Of a DNA stretch of 64,000 nt, positions 7,920 to 16,263 are shown piece after piece. The position numbers and the translations under genes are program-made. This stretch comes from Shimia aestuarii. Lineage in GTDB: Bacteria; Pseudomonadota; Alphaproteobacteria; Rhodobacterales; Rhodobacteraceae. Numbering within the stretch: position 1 is the stretch's first letter; every line of letters begins with the position of its first letter. The stretch is taken from NCBI RefSeq assembly GCF_900114635.1, contig NZ_FOTQ01000001.1, forward strand, positions 1,364,001-1,428,000, written 5' to 3'. The notes beneath the pieces were generated by a model. That model saw only the letters and a program-made list of their open reading frames with translations, had not been told where the DNA came from and did no database searches.

Positions 7920-9146
7920 ATGTCCAGCATTCTGACAAACAACAGTGCAATGGTTGCGCTGCAAACTCTGCAATCGGTCAACAAGAATCTCGCGTCCACG
8001 CAGTCGCAGATCTCGACCGGCAAACGCGTGGACAGCGCGCGTGACAATTCGGCGATCTGGGCGATCTCCAAGGTCATGGAATCCGACGTCAAGGGCTTCA
8101 AGGCGATCTCGGAGAGCCTGTCTCTGGGCCAGTCGACGGTTGCAGTGGCCCGCCAGGCCGCCGAAACCGTGACCGATCTGCTGACCCAGATGAAGGGCAA
8201 GATCGTCGCCGCCCAGGAAGACAACGTCGACCGGGCCAAGCTGAACACCGACGTGACCGCGCTCAAGGATCAGATCGCCTCTGTGGTCGGCGCGGCCCAG
8301 TTCAATGGGTTGAACCTGGTGGACGGCTCCACCGCGAGCGCCGACATCCTCGCCTCGCTTGACCGGGACAACGCGGGCAATGTGACCGCCTCGTCGATCA
8401 CCGTGACAGCACAGGACCTGTCGACTGGCGCATATGCCGCGAATGACGTGTTCGCGGCCGGCGGCACGGTCGGTAACGCTACGGTTTCGACGGATGCCGA
8501 TACCTTTGTCCTGTCGCTCGACCAGGGCGGTGGTTCGGATGACATCGCCATTGCCGACGGTACCACCGCTTGGGCTGCCGGGGACAAGATCACCATGCGA
8601 ATTGGTGAGCAAACTGCGTCCTATACCGTAACGGCAAACGATCTCCTTGGCGGGACCACGACAGTGGACATGATCGCCGTTGGCATGAAGAACTCGATCG
8701 ACGCATTGGGAATAAGCGGATTGGAAGTCGACTACGATCCGGGCAACTCCGGCGAACTCGTCTTTACCAACAATGGCTCGATCGACCTGTCCGTGAGCGG
8801 CCAGTTCAGCAATGCAGGTTCGGGCGGTCTTGGTGCACTGGCCTCGATCGACGTGAGCACGTCGGGCGGCGCGGCAACCGCACTGGGAACGGTCGAAACG
8901 CTGATCGACACGGCCATTGACGCCGCCGCGACATTCGGTTCGGCGCAAGGCCGGGTGGATACCCAAATGGATTTTGTATCCAAGCTGACCGACTCGCTGA
9001 AATCCGGCATCGGGTCGATGGTCGACGCCAATATGGAAGAGACCTCTGCGCGTCTGCAGGCGCTGCAGGTCCAGCAGCAGCTGGCAACGCAGTCCCTGTC
9101 GATTGCCAACCAGGCTCCACAGTCGATCCTGTCCCTGTTCCGCTAA
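7920..9146 (+). CDS. fliC: Flagellin
   Basis: Filament subunit, 408 residues. The conserved N-terminal D0/D1 helices span about residues 1-140 (MSSILTNNSAMVALQTLQSV, STGKRVDSARDNSAIWAIS), a variable surface domain about 140-310, and C-terminal D1/D0 helices about 320-408 ending QAPQSILSLFR. The region equivalent to the TLR5-recognised stretch reads SESLSLGQSTVAVARQAAE, the divergent alphaproteobacterial form. The ATG follows AAGGGAAA. A structured leader precedes it and a 12-bp hairpin follows it. flaF and flbT, which in Caulobacter promote and restrain flagellin synthesis, come next. No second flagellin gene is present in this window. Confidence 0.97.
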   Translation: MSSILTNNSAMVALQTLQSVNKNLASTQSQISTGKRVDSARDNSAIWAISKVMESDVKGFKAISESLSLGQSTVAVARQAAETVTDLLTQMKGKIVAAQEDNVDRAKLNTDVTALKDQIASVVGAAQFNGLNLVDGSTASADILASLDRDNAGNVTASSITVTAQDLSTGAYAANDVFAAGGTVGNATVSTDADTFVLSLDQGGGSDDIAIADGTTAWAAGDKITMRIGEQTASYTVTANDLLGGTTTVDMIAVGMKNSIDALGISGLEVDYDPGNSGELVFTNNGSIDLSVSGQFSNAGSGGLGALASIDVSTSGGAATALGTVETLIDTAIDAAATFGSAQGRVDTQMDFVSKLTDSLKSGIGSMVDANMEETSARLQALQVQQQLATQSLSIANQAPQSILSLFR

Positions 9147-9152
9147 GGGAAC

Positions 9153-9180
9153 CATGGAGCGCGCCATCGCGCGCTCCATG
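9153..9180 (+). terminator. Strong hairpin between fliC and flaF
   Basis: A perfect 12-bp stem (CATGGAGCGCGC at 9153-9164 and its complement at 9169-9180) closes the 4-nt loop CATC, six nt after the fliC stop. There is no T-run after it, so it is either a partial terminator or a 3' stabilising structure that lets flagellin mRNA outnumber the flaF-flbT message. Confidence 0.65.
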
Positions 9181-9217
9181 ACACGCTGAACCCGTGTGAC
9201 CACAGGAAGGACAGAAT

Positions 9218-9595
9218 GTGACTCCGAATACGCTTGCGCAGCGGGGCTATTCCCGCGCTTCCGCGCCGACAAGAACACCCCGCAAACTTGAATATGACGT
9301 GATCGCAAGGATCACCCACCGCCTCAAATCCGCCGCTCAGAAGGGGAAACCCGGCTTTGCCGCTCTTGCCGAGGCGGTGCATGAAAACCGGCAACTCTGG
9401 ACGCTGCTGGCCACCGACGTGGCGGATTCAGACAATGGGCTGCCAGAATCCTTGCGCGCGCAGTTGTTTTATCTTGCGGAATTCACCAATCATCATAGTG
9501 GCAAAGTGCTTGCTGGGCGCGCCTCGGTACGGCCATTGCTCGAAATCAACACCGCCATCTTGCGCGGCCTTCGCAGCGGGGAGAAAGCGGCATGA
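9218..9595 (+). CDS. flaF: Flagellar biosynthesis regulator FlaF
   Basis: FlaF-family protein of 125 residues, needed in alphaproteobacteria for flagellin production and secretion. Characteristic segments are RKLEYDVIARITHRLKSA, ALAEAVHENRQLWTLLATDVAD and LRAQLFYLAEFTNHHSGKVL. It begins with GTG at 9218, seven nt after GGAAGG; the ATG two bases earlier is followed directly by a stop codon, so the GTG is required. It overlaps flbT by 4 nt (ATGA). The gene pair sits directly downstream of flagellin, its regulatory target. Confidence 0.93.
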   Translation: MTPNTLAQRGYSRASAPTRTPRKLEYDVIARITHRLKSAAQKGKPGFAALAEAVHENRQLWTLLATDVADSDNGLPESLRAQLFYLAEFTNHHSGKVLAGRASVRPLLEINTAILRGLRSGEKAA

Positions 9596-9999
9596 GCGGT
9601 CTTGTCCTCAAACTCAGCCCGAAAGAGCGGGTTCTCGTGAACGGCGCCGTTATCGAGAACGGTGATCGACGCAGCCGGTTGTCCATTATGACGCCAAACG
9701 CCCATATCCTGCGGTTGCGTGACGCCATCCACCCCTATGAAGCAGATACCCCCGTGAAGCGCGCCTGTTATGCACTGCAACTGGTTCTGTCAGGCGATTC
9801 CGATCCCAAGGAGGTCGAGCTCAACCTGCTGCGGCGTATCGAGGAACTGAGCCAGGTCCTGACGGATATCGACAGCCGTCAGCAACTGACGCTGACCACC
9901 ACGGCCATTCTTGAGGGGCAACATTATCAGGGCCTGAAAGCCTTGCGGGCACTGCTGCCAAGAGAGGAGCGGCTGCTTGCCGCCGCGCGCAGGTCATGA
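9592..9999 (+). CDS. flbT: Flagellin mRNA regulator FlbT
   Basis: Post-transcriptional regulator that in Caulobacter associates with the flagellin 5' leader and promotes its decay when assembly is blocked. The family pattern is clear: GLVLKLSPKERVLVNGAVIENG at the N terminus, then RLRDAIHPYEADTPVKRACYALQL (written here in two parts for clarity: RLRDAIHPYEAD and TPVKRACYALQL), and a basic C terminus. Length is 135 residues. It is coupled to flaF upstream and to the DUF1217 gene downstream by 4-nt overlaps, so the three should be made together. Confidence 0.94.
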   Translation: MSGLVLKLSPKERVLVNGAVIENGDRRSRLSIMTPNAHILRLRDAIHPYEADTPVKRACYALQLVLSGDSDPKEVELNLLRRIEELSQVLTDIDSRQQLTLTTTAILEGQHYQGLKALRALLPREERLLAAARRS

Positions 10000-10784
10000 G
10001 TTTTCAGCCGGTTGTCGCGGGGAGCGGTTTGGCGGGGTGGGCGTTTCTGAAGCGAACTCTGCCGGCCCAGACCGATACGTTCAACACATCGCCAATGCTT
10101 CAGCGCGACACGGCGTATTTTTCTGAAAACATTAGAAAAATCGAGAGCGCAGAACAGTTGGTCGCGGACCGGCGGTTGCTGCGGGTTGCGCTTGGCGCCT
10201 TTGGTCTGGATGCAGATATCGACAACCGGTTTTTCATTCAGAAGATCCTGGAGGAAGGCACCCTCAAGAGTGATGCGCTGGCCAACAAGCTTGCCGACTC
10301 GCGTTACTCCAAGCTTTCCAAGGCGTTCGGCTTCGGCGATTTCGCGACACCTTCGACCAAGATCTCCGATTTCGGGGAGAAAATCGTCTCGGCCTATCGT
10401 GCGCGCCAATTCGAAATCGCGGTTGGAAACCAAGAGGACACGATGCGCCTCGCCATGAACGCGATCCGCGAACTCGAGGAGGTTTCTTCAACAGGACGCA
10501 GCGACGATGCCAAGTGGTATTCGGTCATGGGCTCGCCCCCGCTGCGCAAGGTTATGGAAACCGCGCTTGGTCTTCCAGCCTCCTTCGCGCAGCTGGACCT
10601 CGACAAGCAGAAGGAGGAATTCCGGGACCGGTTGAACAGCGCCTTCGGGGACGGTGAGATAAGCCAGTTCACATCGGAAGCCGCAAGGGAAAAACTCGTG
10701 GAACGGTATCTGGTCATGTCACAGCTGGACACCGGGCAGAGCATGAATGGCGGGCAGATTGCTCTGACCCTGCTGCAGTTCTAG
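9996..10784 (+). CDS. DUF1217 family flagellar-cluster protein
   Basis: Protein of 262 residues of the DUF1217 type that recurs in alphaproteobacterial flagellar clusters. Typical segments are YFSENIRKIESAEQLVADRRLLRVALGAFGLD (here cited by position, about residues 45-75) and RFFIQKILEEGTLKSDALAN. It is mostly helical, with no signal peptide or membrane segment, and may be an export substrate or assembly factor. It overlaps flbT by 4 nt and ends 3 nt from the converging fliI stop. A direct biochemical role is not established as far as I know. Confidence 0.8.
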   Translation: MSFQPVVAGSGLAGWAFLKRTLPAQTDTFNTSPMLQRDTAYFSENIRKIESAEQLVADRRLLRVALGAFGLDADIDNRFFIQKILEEGTLKSDALANKLADSRYSKLSKAFGFGDFATPSTKISDFGEKIVSAYRARQFEIAVGNQEDTMRLAMNAIRELEEVSSTGRSDDAKWYSVMGSPPLRKVMETALGLPASFAQLDLDKQKEEFRDRLNSAFGDGEISQFTSEAAREKLVERYLVMSQLDTGQSMNGGQIALTLLQF

Positions 10785-10787
10785 ACA

Positions 10788-12131
10788 TCAGGTGCCTTGC
10801 GGCATTCCCGCCCCGGCACGCCGTATGATCAGACCCAATTTTGCAAAAGAATCTGTCGTGGTCATGCCCCGCTTTTCGCCGAGAAAGGCGTCCAGCTCTG
10901 GCCAGGCCCGAATGGCGTTGTCTAACAATGGATCAGTACCTTCGCTGTAGAGCCCTGCGCGAATCATGGTCGCCGATTGATCGTAGGCCCCCAGAAGTCT
11001 CCGCGCTCCGGAGATCAGATCATTTTCTTTTTCCGTCGCTGCAGCAGGCAGGCTTCTTGAGACAGAGCGCAGAAGATCGATCGCCGGGAAACGCCCGCGT
11101 TCGGCAATCTTTCGGTCGAGTACCACATGCCCGTCCAGAACACCCCGGAGAATGTCGGCAATCGGCTCTTCCATATCCGACCCGGCGACCAGAACGCTGA
11201 AGATACCGGTGATATCCCCCTGCCCCATCTGTCCGGGGCCGGCGCGTTCACATAAGGACATGATCAGGTGCGAGGTGGAAGGTGGGTACCCCCGCAATGC
11301 CGGCATCTCGCCCGCAGCAACGGCAACCTCGCGGTGGGCTTCGGCAAAACGGGTGATCGAGTCCGCCAAAAAAAGCACGTGTCGCCCCTGATCTCGAAAA
11401 TGTTCCGCCACCGCCATGGCCGCCCATGCACAGCGCCGCCGCACAAGCGGAGACTGATCCGAGGTCGCGGCGATCACGACAGAATGGGCCAGCCCCTCTT
11501 TGCCAAGGACATTTTCGACAAAATCGCGCAATTCGCGCCCGCGTTCCCCAATCAGGGCGATCACCACGACGTCGGCCTGCATCTGTTGTGCAAACCGCCC
11601 CATCAGGCTGGATTTTCCAACCCCCGAACCGGCAAAAAGCCCCAGCCGTTGTCCCTGCACGATGGGAAGAAGCGTGTTGAACACCGCCATTCCGGTTTCA
11701 AGTCGCCTGCCCATGGCCCGCCGCGCCGCCGGCGGCGGCGGGCTGGCCTTGAGCGGGCGGGGATCCGGCCCGCGCAAGAGAGGCGCACCATCCAGGGGCA
11801 CGCCATAGGGATCTACAATGCGCCCGATCCACGCATCAGTTGGCGCGATTCCGGTTTGGTGGCGCAAAGCAACCCGATCGCCGATCGAAACCCCGTCCGG
11901 TGCGGCATTGGGCAGAACGGTCAATTCTTCCCCGTGAAGCTGGATGACTTCACCGGTGAGCAGAGTGCCATCTCGCAGCCAGACACGCAGAACATCTCCG
12001 ATGCTGCACGTCGCGCCAAGGCCACGAACGCGCAACAAGTTGCCCTCAACCGCACAAACCCGACCGATCTCCCGCACTGGGCGCGCAAAACGAAGCTCTG
12101 CTCCGAGCGAGGCGATATCCAAAGCAGTCAT
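10788..12131 (-). CDS. fliI: Flagellum-specific export ATPase FliI
   Basis: Cytoplasmic ATPase of the flagellar type III secretion system, 447 residues. The Walker A loop is FAGSGVGKSSLMG near residue 170; IGERGRELRDFVE and the Walker B strand HVLFLADSITRFAEAHRE follow, as in all FliI/YscN proteins. The N-terminal beta-barrel region holds GDRVALRHQTG and WIGRIVDPYGVPLDG. The start at 12131 has GGAGG five nt upstream; the open frame extends to 12317 but the extra residues have no family match and would overlap flgB. It is alone on its strand, convergent with the DUF1217 gene and divergent from flgB. Its usual partner fliH is 16 kb away. Confidence 0.96.
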   Translation of the reverse strand: MTALDIASLGAELRFARPVREIGRVCAVEGNLLRVRGLGATCSIGDVLRVWLRDGTLLTGEVIQLHGEELTVLPNAAPDGVSIGDRVALRHQTGIAPTDAWIGRIVDPYGVPLDGAPLLRGPDPRPLKASPPPPAARRAMGRRLETGMAVFNTLLPIVQGQRLGLFAGSGVGKSSLMGRFAQQMQADVVVIALIGERGRELRDFVENVLGKEGLAHSVVIAATSDQSPLVRRRCAWAAMAVAEHFRDQGRHVLFLADSITRFAEAHREVAVAAGEMPALRGYPPSTSHLIMSLCERAGPGQMGQGDITGIFSVLVAGSDMEEPIADILRGVLDGHVVLDRKIAERGRFPAIDLLRSVSRSLPAAATEKENDLISGARRLLGAYDQSATMIRAGLYSEGTDPLLDNAIRAWPELDAFLGEKRGMTTTDSFAKLGLIIRRAGAGMPQGT

Positions 12132-12216
12132 GCGGTCCTCCAATTCATTCCTGAAAACAATTTCTAAAGGAATCAGGGTTAAGCCTTGATTTAAGCTGTT
12201 CGAGGGAGAAGCCCCG

Positions 12217-12603
12217 ATGTTCAAATCGCTTGAGGTTTTCAAGATCTCACATGCCATGGCGTCACATGCCGCCAGGCAGCAGGCCGTCGTGGCCCGCAAT
12301 ATCGCCAATGCCGACACCCCCGGTTATGCCGCGCGCGTCCTGCCCGAATTCGAGGACATCGTCGGGCACCATCGATCCACTGCCCGCATGCACACCACGC
12401 GGCCCGGGCATTTCGGCAGCACGCTGGAACCAGCCGCCATACGCCCTGAGGATGCAAAAGGGCATACCTCTCCGAATGGCAACGGTGTTTCCCTAGAAGA
12501 AGAGATGATCAAGGCCGTGAACGTCAAACGGCAGCATGACCGCGCGCTGGCGATCTACAAGTCGTCGCTGAAGGTCCTGCGCACGTCGCTTGGCCGCCAG
12601 TGA
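12217..12603 (+). CDS. flgB: Flagellar basal-body proximal rod protein FlgB
   Basis: Proximal rod subunit of 128 residues. The rod-family signature VVARNIANADTPGYAAR lies near residue 27-43, and the C terminus has the expected amphipathic helix (LYKSSLKVLRTSLGRQ-like). It opens a tight plus-strand operon flgB-flgC-fliE-fliQ-flgF-flgG-flgA-flgH-fliL-like, with fliI divergent. The intergenic region contains TTAA-N8-TTAA, one base off the CtrA spacing. Confidence 0.94.
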   Translation: MFKSLEVFKISHAMASHAARQQAVVARNIANADTPGYAARVLPEFEDIVGHHRSTARMHTTRPGHFGSTLEPAAIRPEDAKGHTSPNGNGVSLEEEMIKAVNVKRQHDRALAIYKSSLKVLRTSLGRQ

Positions 12604-12625
12604 TCTGAACCAGAAAGGTTGACCC

Positions 12626-13006
12626 ATGAGTGATTTTTCATCCGCACTCTCTGTGACCAGCAGCGGGCTCCGCGCCCAGGCCGCGCGCTTGCGGCACGTT
12701 TCGGAAAATATCGCAAATGCCGACACGCCGGGCTACCGTCGCAAGACCGTAGCCTTCGAAATCAACCCGAACGCGCCCGGTGTCAGCGTCGGGCGGGTTC
12801 AGCTGGATCAGAAAGATCCCAAGCGCATCTTTGATCCCGCGCACCCGATGGCCGACGAAAGCGGCCATTACCAGGGGTCCAACGTGGACCTGATCCTCGA
12901 GATTGCAGACGCCCGAGAGGCGCAGCGCAGCTATGAAGCCAACCTGAAAATGTTCGATCAGACGCGGCAGATGTCCGCCTCTCTGATGGATCTTTTGCGC
13001 AGATAA
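12626..13006 (+). CDS. flgC: Flagellar basal-body rod protein FlgC
   Basis: Proximal rod subunit of 126 residues. N-terminal signature LRHVSENIANADTPGYRRK and C-terminal segment ANLKMFDQTRQMSASLMDLLRR are standard for FlgC. The ATG at 12626 follows AAAGGTT. It is the second gene of the flgB operon, 22 nt after flgB. Confidence 0.95.
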   Translation: MSDFSSALSVTSSGLRAQAARLRHVSENIANADTPGYRRKTVAFEINPNAPGVSVGRVQLDQKDPKRIFDPAHPMADESGHYQGSNVDLILEIADAREAQRSYEANLKMFDQTRQMSASLMDLLRR

Positions 13007-13018
13007 AGGAGAACCAGA

Positions 13019-13303
13019 ATGGATATCCGATCCGTCACGGCCGCCCAGAAATACACGGCCTCCAAACCTGCCACGGAACCACGCCCCGGAGAAGGCGGGG
13101 GGACGCTTGCAAGCCTTGGGAAAGATTTTGCCGCGACGCTGCGGGAAGGCGAGCAAGTTGCCATGCAATCCATGACAGGGGACGCTGACCCGCACGCGCT
13201 CGTCCAAGCGCTGGCGCAGACCGAACTGGCCGTCGAAACGGCGATAACAGTGCGCAACAAGGTTGTCGAAGCCTACCAGGAAATCCTGCGAATGCCGGTC
13301 TGA
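13019..13303 (+). CDS. fliE: Flagellar hook-basal body protein FliE
   Basis: Small adaptor (94 residues) that joins the MS ring to the proximal rod. The C-terminal region DPHALVQALAQTELAVETAI and VRNKVVEAYQEILRMPV is the conserved FliE core. The ATG follows AAGGAGAACCAG. Its stop overlaps the fliQ start by one base, so the two are translationally coupled. Confidence 0.94.
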   Translation: MDIRSVTAAQKYTASKPATEPRPGEGGGTLASLGKDFAATLREGEQVAMQSMTGDADPHALVQALAQTELAVETAITVRNKVVEAYQEILRMPV

Positions 13304-13572
13304 TGCTGGACGAAGCCCTTTTCTTTGACACCCTGCGGCAAGGGCTGTGGATCGCGGTGATCATCTCGGTCCCTATCCTCGCCGTGGCGCTTCTGGCCGG
13401 TGTGACGGTCGGCCTGTTGCAGGCGCTGACGTCGATCCAGGAAATGACCCTCACCTTCGTGCCCAAGCTGCTGGCCATCGTGATCGTGTTCTGGGCGTCG
13501 ATGGGGTTCATGAGCCAGACCCTCGTCTCATTCTTTCAGGATCACCTGATCCCCCTGATCATAGGAGGCTGA
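13303..13572 (+). CDS. fliQ: Flagellar export gate subunit FliQ
   Basis: Membrane subunit of the type III export gate, 89 residues with two transmembrane helices (about 16-38 and 52-76). The family pattern VALLAGVTVGLLQALTSIQE and MTLTFVPKLLAIVIV is unmistakable. In this organism fliQ is embedded in the rod operon, while its partners fliP and fliR are in other operons of the window, a Rhodobacterales arrangement. Confidence 0.95.
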   Translation: MLDEALFFDTLRQGLWIAVIISVPILAVALLAGVTVGLLQALTSIQEMTLTFVPKLLAIVIVFWASMGFMSQTLVSFFQDHLIPLIIGG

Positions 13573-13574
13573 CA

Positions 13575-14288
13575 ATGGACAATGCCGTTTATACCACGCT
13601 GACACGCCAGGCCGGGCTGACACGCGAGATGTCCGTTCTAGCCAACAACATCGCCAATGCCTCCACAACCGGGTTTCGTCAGGCTGGCGTGACGTTCACC
13701 GAATACATCAAGACCGCGCCAAACACCGAAAGCCTGTCGATGGCGGTCGCCAACCTGCCCAGCATGTCGATGGCACAGGGCACATTGACCCGCACCAGCG
13801 GCACGTTTGATTTCGCAATCGAAGGTGACGGGTTTTTCATGGTGGAAACGCCTGATGGAGAACGGCTTACGAGGGCCGGGAGTTTCGCCGCAAATGGCGA
13901 TGGGGATCTCGTGACGCCGGATGGCTTCAAGGTGCTGGATTCCGGCGAAACCCCGATTTTCATCCCACCCGATGCCAAGGGAATTGACATGGCCTCCGAC
14001 GGTACCCTGTCGGTCGGCGGTCAGCCAATCGCCCAGATCGGGGTGTTTTCGCCTGTTGACCCGCTTTCACTCAAGCGCGTGGGCGGCGTGATGTTTGACG
14101 CCTCTGGGGACGTCGAGCCCGTTGAAACCAGCCGTGTCGTGCAGGGTTTTCTGGAAAGCTCGAACGTGGACACCATTGGTCAGCTGTCCCGCATGATCGA
14201 AGTGCAGCGCGCCTATGAAATGGGTCAGAGCTTTCTTGACGCAGAGAACGAACGCATTCGCTCGGCTCTCAAAACTTTCATTCGCTAA
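13575..14288 (+). CDS. flgF: Flagellar proximal rod protein FlgF
   Basis: Rod protein of 237 residues. The N-terminal segment LANNIANASTTGFRQAGVTF and the central FAIEGDGFFMVETPDGERLTR are characteristic, and the C terminus QLSRMIEVQRAYEMGQSFLD forms the usual D0 helix. I start it at the ATG at 13575, preceded by AGGAGG; the frame is open further upstream inside fliQ but that part is in fliQ coding sequence. It is followed closely by flgG. Confidence 0.95.
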   Translation: MDNAVYTTLTRQAGLTREMSVLANNIANASTTGFRQAGVTFTEYIKTAPNTESLSMAVANLPSMSMAQGTLTRTSGTFDFAIEGDGFFMVETPDGERLTRAGSFAANGDGDLVTPDGFKVLDSGETPIFIPPDAKGIDMASDGTLSVGGQPIAQIGVFSPVDPLSLKRVGGVMFDASGDVEPVETSRVVQGFLESSNVDTIGQLSRMIEVQRAYEMGQSFLDAENERIRSALKTFIR

Positions 14289-14305
14289 CATCAAGGAGAA
14301 CGCCG

Positions 14306-15091
14306 ATGCGTGCCCTGAAAATCGCCGCCACCGGTATGAGCGCCCAGCAATTGCGGGTCGAAACCATCTCGAACAACCTCGCCAACATGTCGACCACCGG
14401 ATACAACGCGCGGCGCGCGGAATTCGCTGACCTGCACTATCAACAGGTGTCGCGGGCAGGTGCGATCAGCGCGTCGGACGGTTCGGTTTTGCCGACCGGG
14501 GTTCAGGTCGGGCTGGGTGTCCGCCCCGCCGCCATCAATGTCCATCTTTCCCAAGGGTCGCTGTCGCAAACGGGCGGCGATCTTGATCTTGCGATCGAAG
14601 GACTCGGGTATCTTGAGGTTGAGCTGCCATCCGGACAATCGGGCTATACACGTGACGGGGCGCTCAAGCGAAGTGCCGACGGGTTGATCGTCACATCCGA
14701 TGGCTTCGGCGTTTCGCCGGAAATCACCATCCCTGCCGACGCGCGCAGCATCTCGATCAATCCCGACGGAGAGGTCTATGCCTATTTCGACGAATCCGCC
14801 GAAGCACAGCTTCTCGGTCAATTCACCCTGACCAGTTTCGCCAACGCCAAGGGACTCGAAGCGATTGGAAGCAACATGTTTCTTGAAACTGAGGCCTCTG
14901 GCGCGCCAATTCTGGGCAACCCGGGCGAGGATGGACTCGGCGTTCTGCGCCAGGGGTATCTTGAGGACAGCTCGGTTGATGCCGTGCGGGAAGTCACCGA
15001 GCTGATCGAAGCCCAGCGTGGATACGAACTCAACGCCAAGGTCATTTCCGCCGCGGATCAGATGATGGCTGCCACAACCCAGGTGCGGTGA
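14306..15091 (+). CDS. flgG: Flagellar distal rod protein FlgG
   Basis: Distal rod subunit of 261 residues, the expected length. N-terminal signature TISNNLANMSTTGYNARRAEF, the FlgG-specific insert after it (VLPTGVQVGLGVRP), the DLAIEGLGYLEV core and the C-terminal EVTELIEAQRGYELNAKV helix are all present. The ATG follows AAGGAGAACGCCG. Its stop overlaps the flgA start by one base. Confidence 0.97.
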   Translation: MRALKIAATGMSAQQLRVETISNNLANMSTTGYNARRAEFADLHYQQVSRAGAISASDGSVLPTGVQVGLGVRPAAINVHLSQGSLSQTGGDLDLAIEGLGYLEVELPSGQSGYTRDGALKRSADGLIVTSDGFGVSPEITIPADARSISINPDGEVYAYFDESAEAQLLGQFTLTSFANAKGLEAIGSNMFLETEASGAPILGNPGEDGLGVLRQGYLEDSSVDAVREVTELIEAQRGYELNAKVISAADQMMAATTQVR

Positions 15092-15510
15092 TGCGTTTTC
15101 TCTGCATGACACTGGCGTTGCTGTTGGCTCAAATGGCGCAAGCGGACATGGTTGTGGCCACGCAAACCATCCGCGCCACGTCGATCATCCCGGCCAAAGC
15201 AGTTGCCCTCAGGGATGGAACAACACCGGGCGTGCACTCAAACCTTTCCGAAGTCATCGGCTTCGAAGCCCGAACGACCATCTATGCCGGGCGCCCTGTG
15301 CGTCTGGCAGATGTGGGAACACCCGCCCTGATCGAACGCAACCAGATCGTCGTGGTGACTTTCGTCACGCACGGCCTGACCATCCGGGCCGAGGGGCGGT
15401 CGCTGTCTCGTGCGGGCGTAGGCGAACGCGCCCGCGTCATGAACCTATCTTCGCGAAATACTGTGAGCGGCACAGTGATGCCAGATGGCTCGGTAAGCGT
15501 TTCAAATTGA
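15091..15510 (+). CDS. flgA: Flagellar P-ring assembly chaperone FlgA
   Basis: Periplasmic chaperone for the P-ring protein FlgI, 139 residues with a signal peptide ending near AQA (residue 17). The SAF-like core is recognisable in ARTTIYAGRPVRLADVGTP and IVVVTFVTHGLTIRAEGRSL, ending with VRVMNLSSRNTVSGTV-like sequence. It is the short form lacking the long N-terminal domain of enterobacterial FlgA. Translation starts one base inside the flgG stop. Its client flgI is at 29929-31029. Confidence 0.9.
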   Translation: MRFLCMTLALLLAQMAQADMVVATQTIRATSIIPAKAVALRDGTTPGVHSNLSEVIGFEARTTIYAGRPVRLADVGTPALIERNQIVVVTFVTHGLTIRAEGRSLSRAGVGERARVMNLSSRNTVSGTVMPDGSVSVSN

Positions 15511-15521
15511 AAGGAAACTTC

Positions 15522-16253
15522 ATGAAAGCCCAGATTTATCTGACGCTCGTGGCCGGCCTCACGCTTGCCGCATGTGCCCGCCTTGATCATGTCGGCAAGG
15601 CTCCGAGTTTCACACCGACCGTCAACAACCAGGAACACTATGCGATGATGAACCCACCGCTTCCGCCAACGCTTTTGCAGAAGCGGCGAACCGAAGAAGC
15701 GTCACTTTGGAGCCGGAACCGGCAATCCCTGCTCGGAGACCGTCGCGCCATGCGCCGCGGGGACATCATGACGGTCGTCATCGAGATCGACGAAGAGGCC
15801 AAAATCAACAACGAAACCTCTCGCAGCAGAAGCGGGTCAGAACACCTTGGTGTACCGCACCTGCTTGGATTACCTCAAAGGCTAACGCCGGAACTCCCTG
15901 CCGGCGCCTCAACCAACCCCGCCGTTTCGCTGGATTCGACCAGCAACAGCACCGGCGACGGGTCCGTGCGCCGGAGCGAGGAGCTCACCTTACGGGTCGC
16001 GGCCACGGTGGTGGATGTTCTGCCAAACGGGATTTTGGCGATCGAGGGCAGCCAGGAACTGCGCGTGAATTTCGAACTTCGGGAACTGCTGGTTTCCGGT
16101 TTCGTGCGGCCCGAGGATATCTCGAGACAGAACGAAATCACCTATGACAAGATCGCCTCGGCGCGTGTGTCCTATGGTGGAAGAGGTCAGATCACGGACG
16201 TGCAACAACCGCGGTACGGCCAACAGATTCTTGACGTGATCATGCCGTTCTGA
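15522..16253 (+). CDS. flgH: Flagellar L-ring lipoprotein FlgH
   Basis: Outer-membrane L-ring subunit, 243 residues. The N terminus is a lipoprotein signal, MKAQIYLTLVAGLTLAACAR, with the lipobox Cys at residue 18. The FlgH core includes SLLGDRRAMRRGDIMTVVIEI, and the C-terminal part VSGFVRPEDISRQNEITYDK and ARVSYGGRGQITDVQQPRYG is strongly conserved. The ATG at 15522 is preceded by AAAGGA; an upstream in-frame start at 15507 adds five residues and is less likely. It lies in the rod operon directly after flgA. Confidence 0.96.
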   Translation: MKAQIYLTLVAGLTLAACARLDHVGKAPSFTPTVNNQEHYAMMNPPLPPTLLQKRRTEEASLWSRNRQSLLGDRRAMRRGDIMTVVIEIDEEAKINNETSRSRSGSEHLGVPHLLGLPQRLTPELPAGASTNPAVSLDSTSNSTGDGSVRRSEELTLRVAATVVDVLPNGILAIEGSQELRVNFELRELLVSGFVRPEDISRQNEITYDKIASARVSYGGRGQITDVQQPRYGQQILDVIMPF

Positions 16254-16263
16254 GGAGGCGCGA

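Noticed and set aside
7839..9308. A 489-codon open frame antisense to flagellin
   Set aside because: It covers the flagellin gene exactly on the opposite strand and shows only shadow composition.
12179..12194. TTAA-N8-TTAA between fliI and flgB as a sixth CtrA box
   Set aside because: The spacer is 8 nt, not 7. It may still be a degenerate site, but it does not meet the rule used for the other five.
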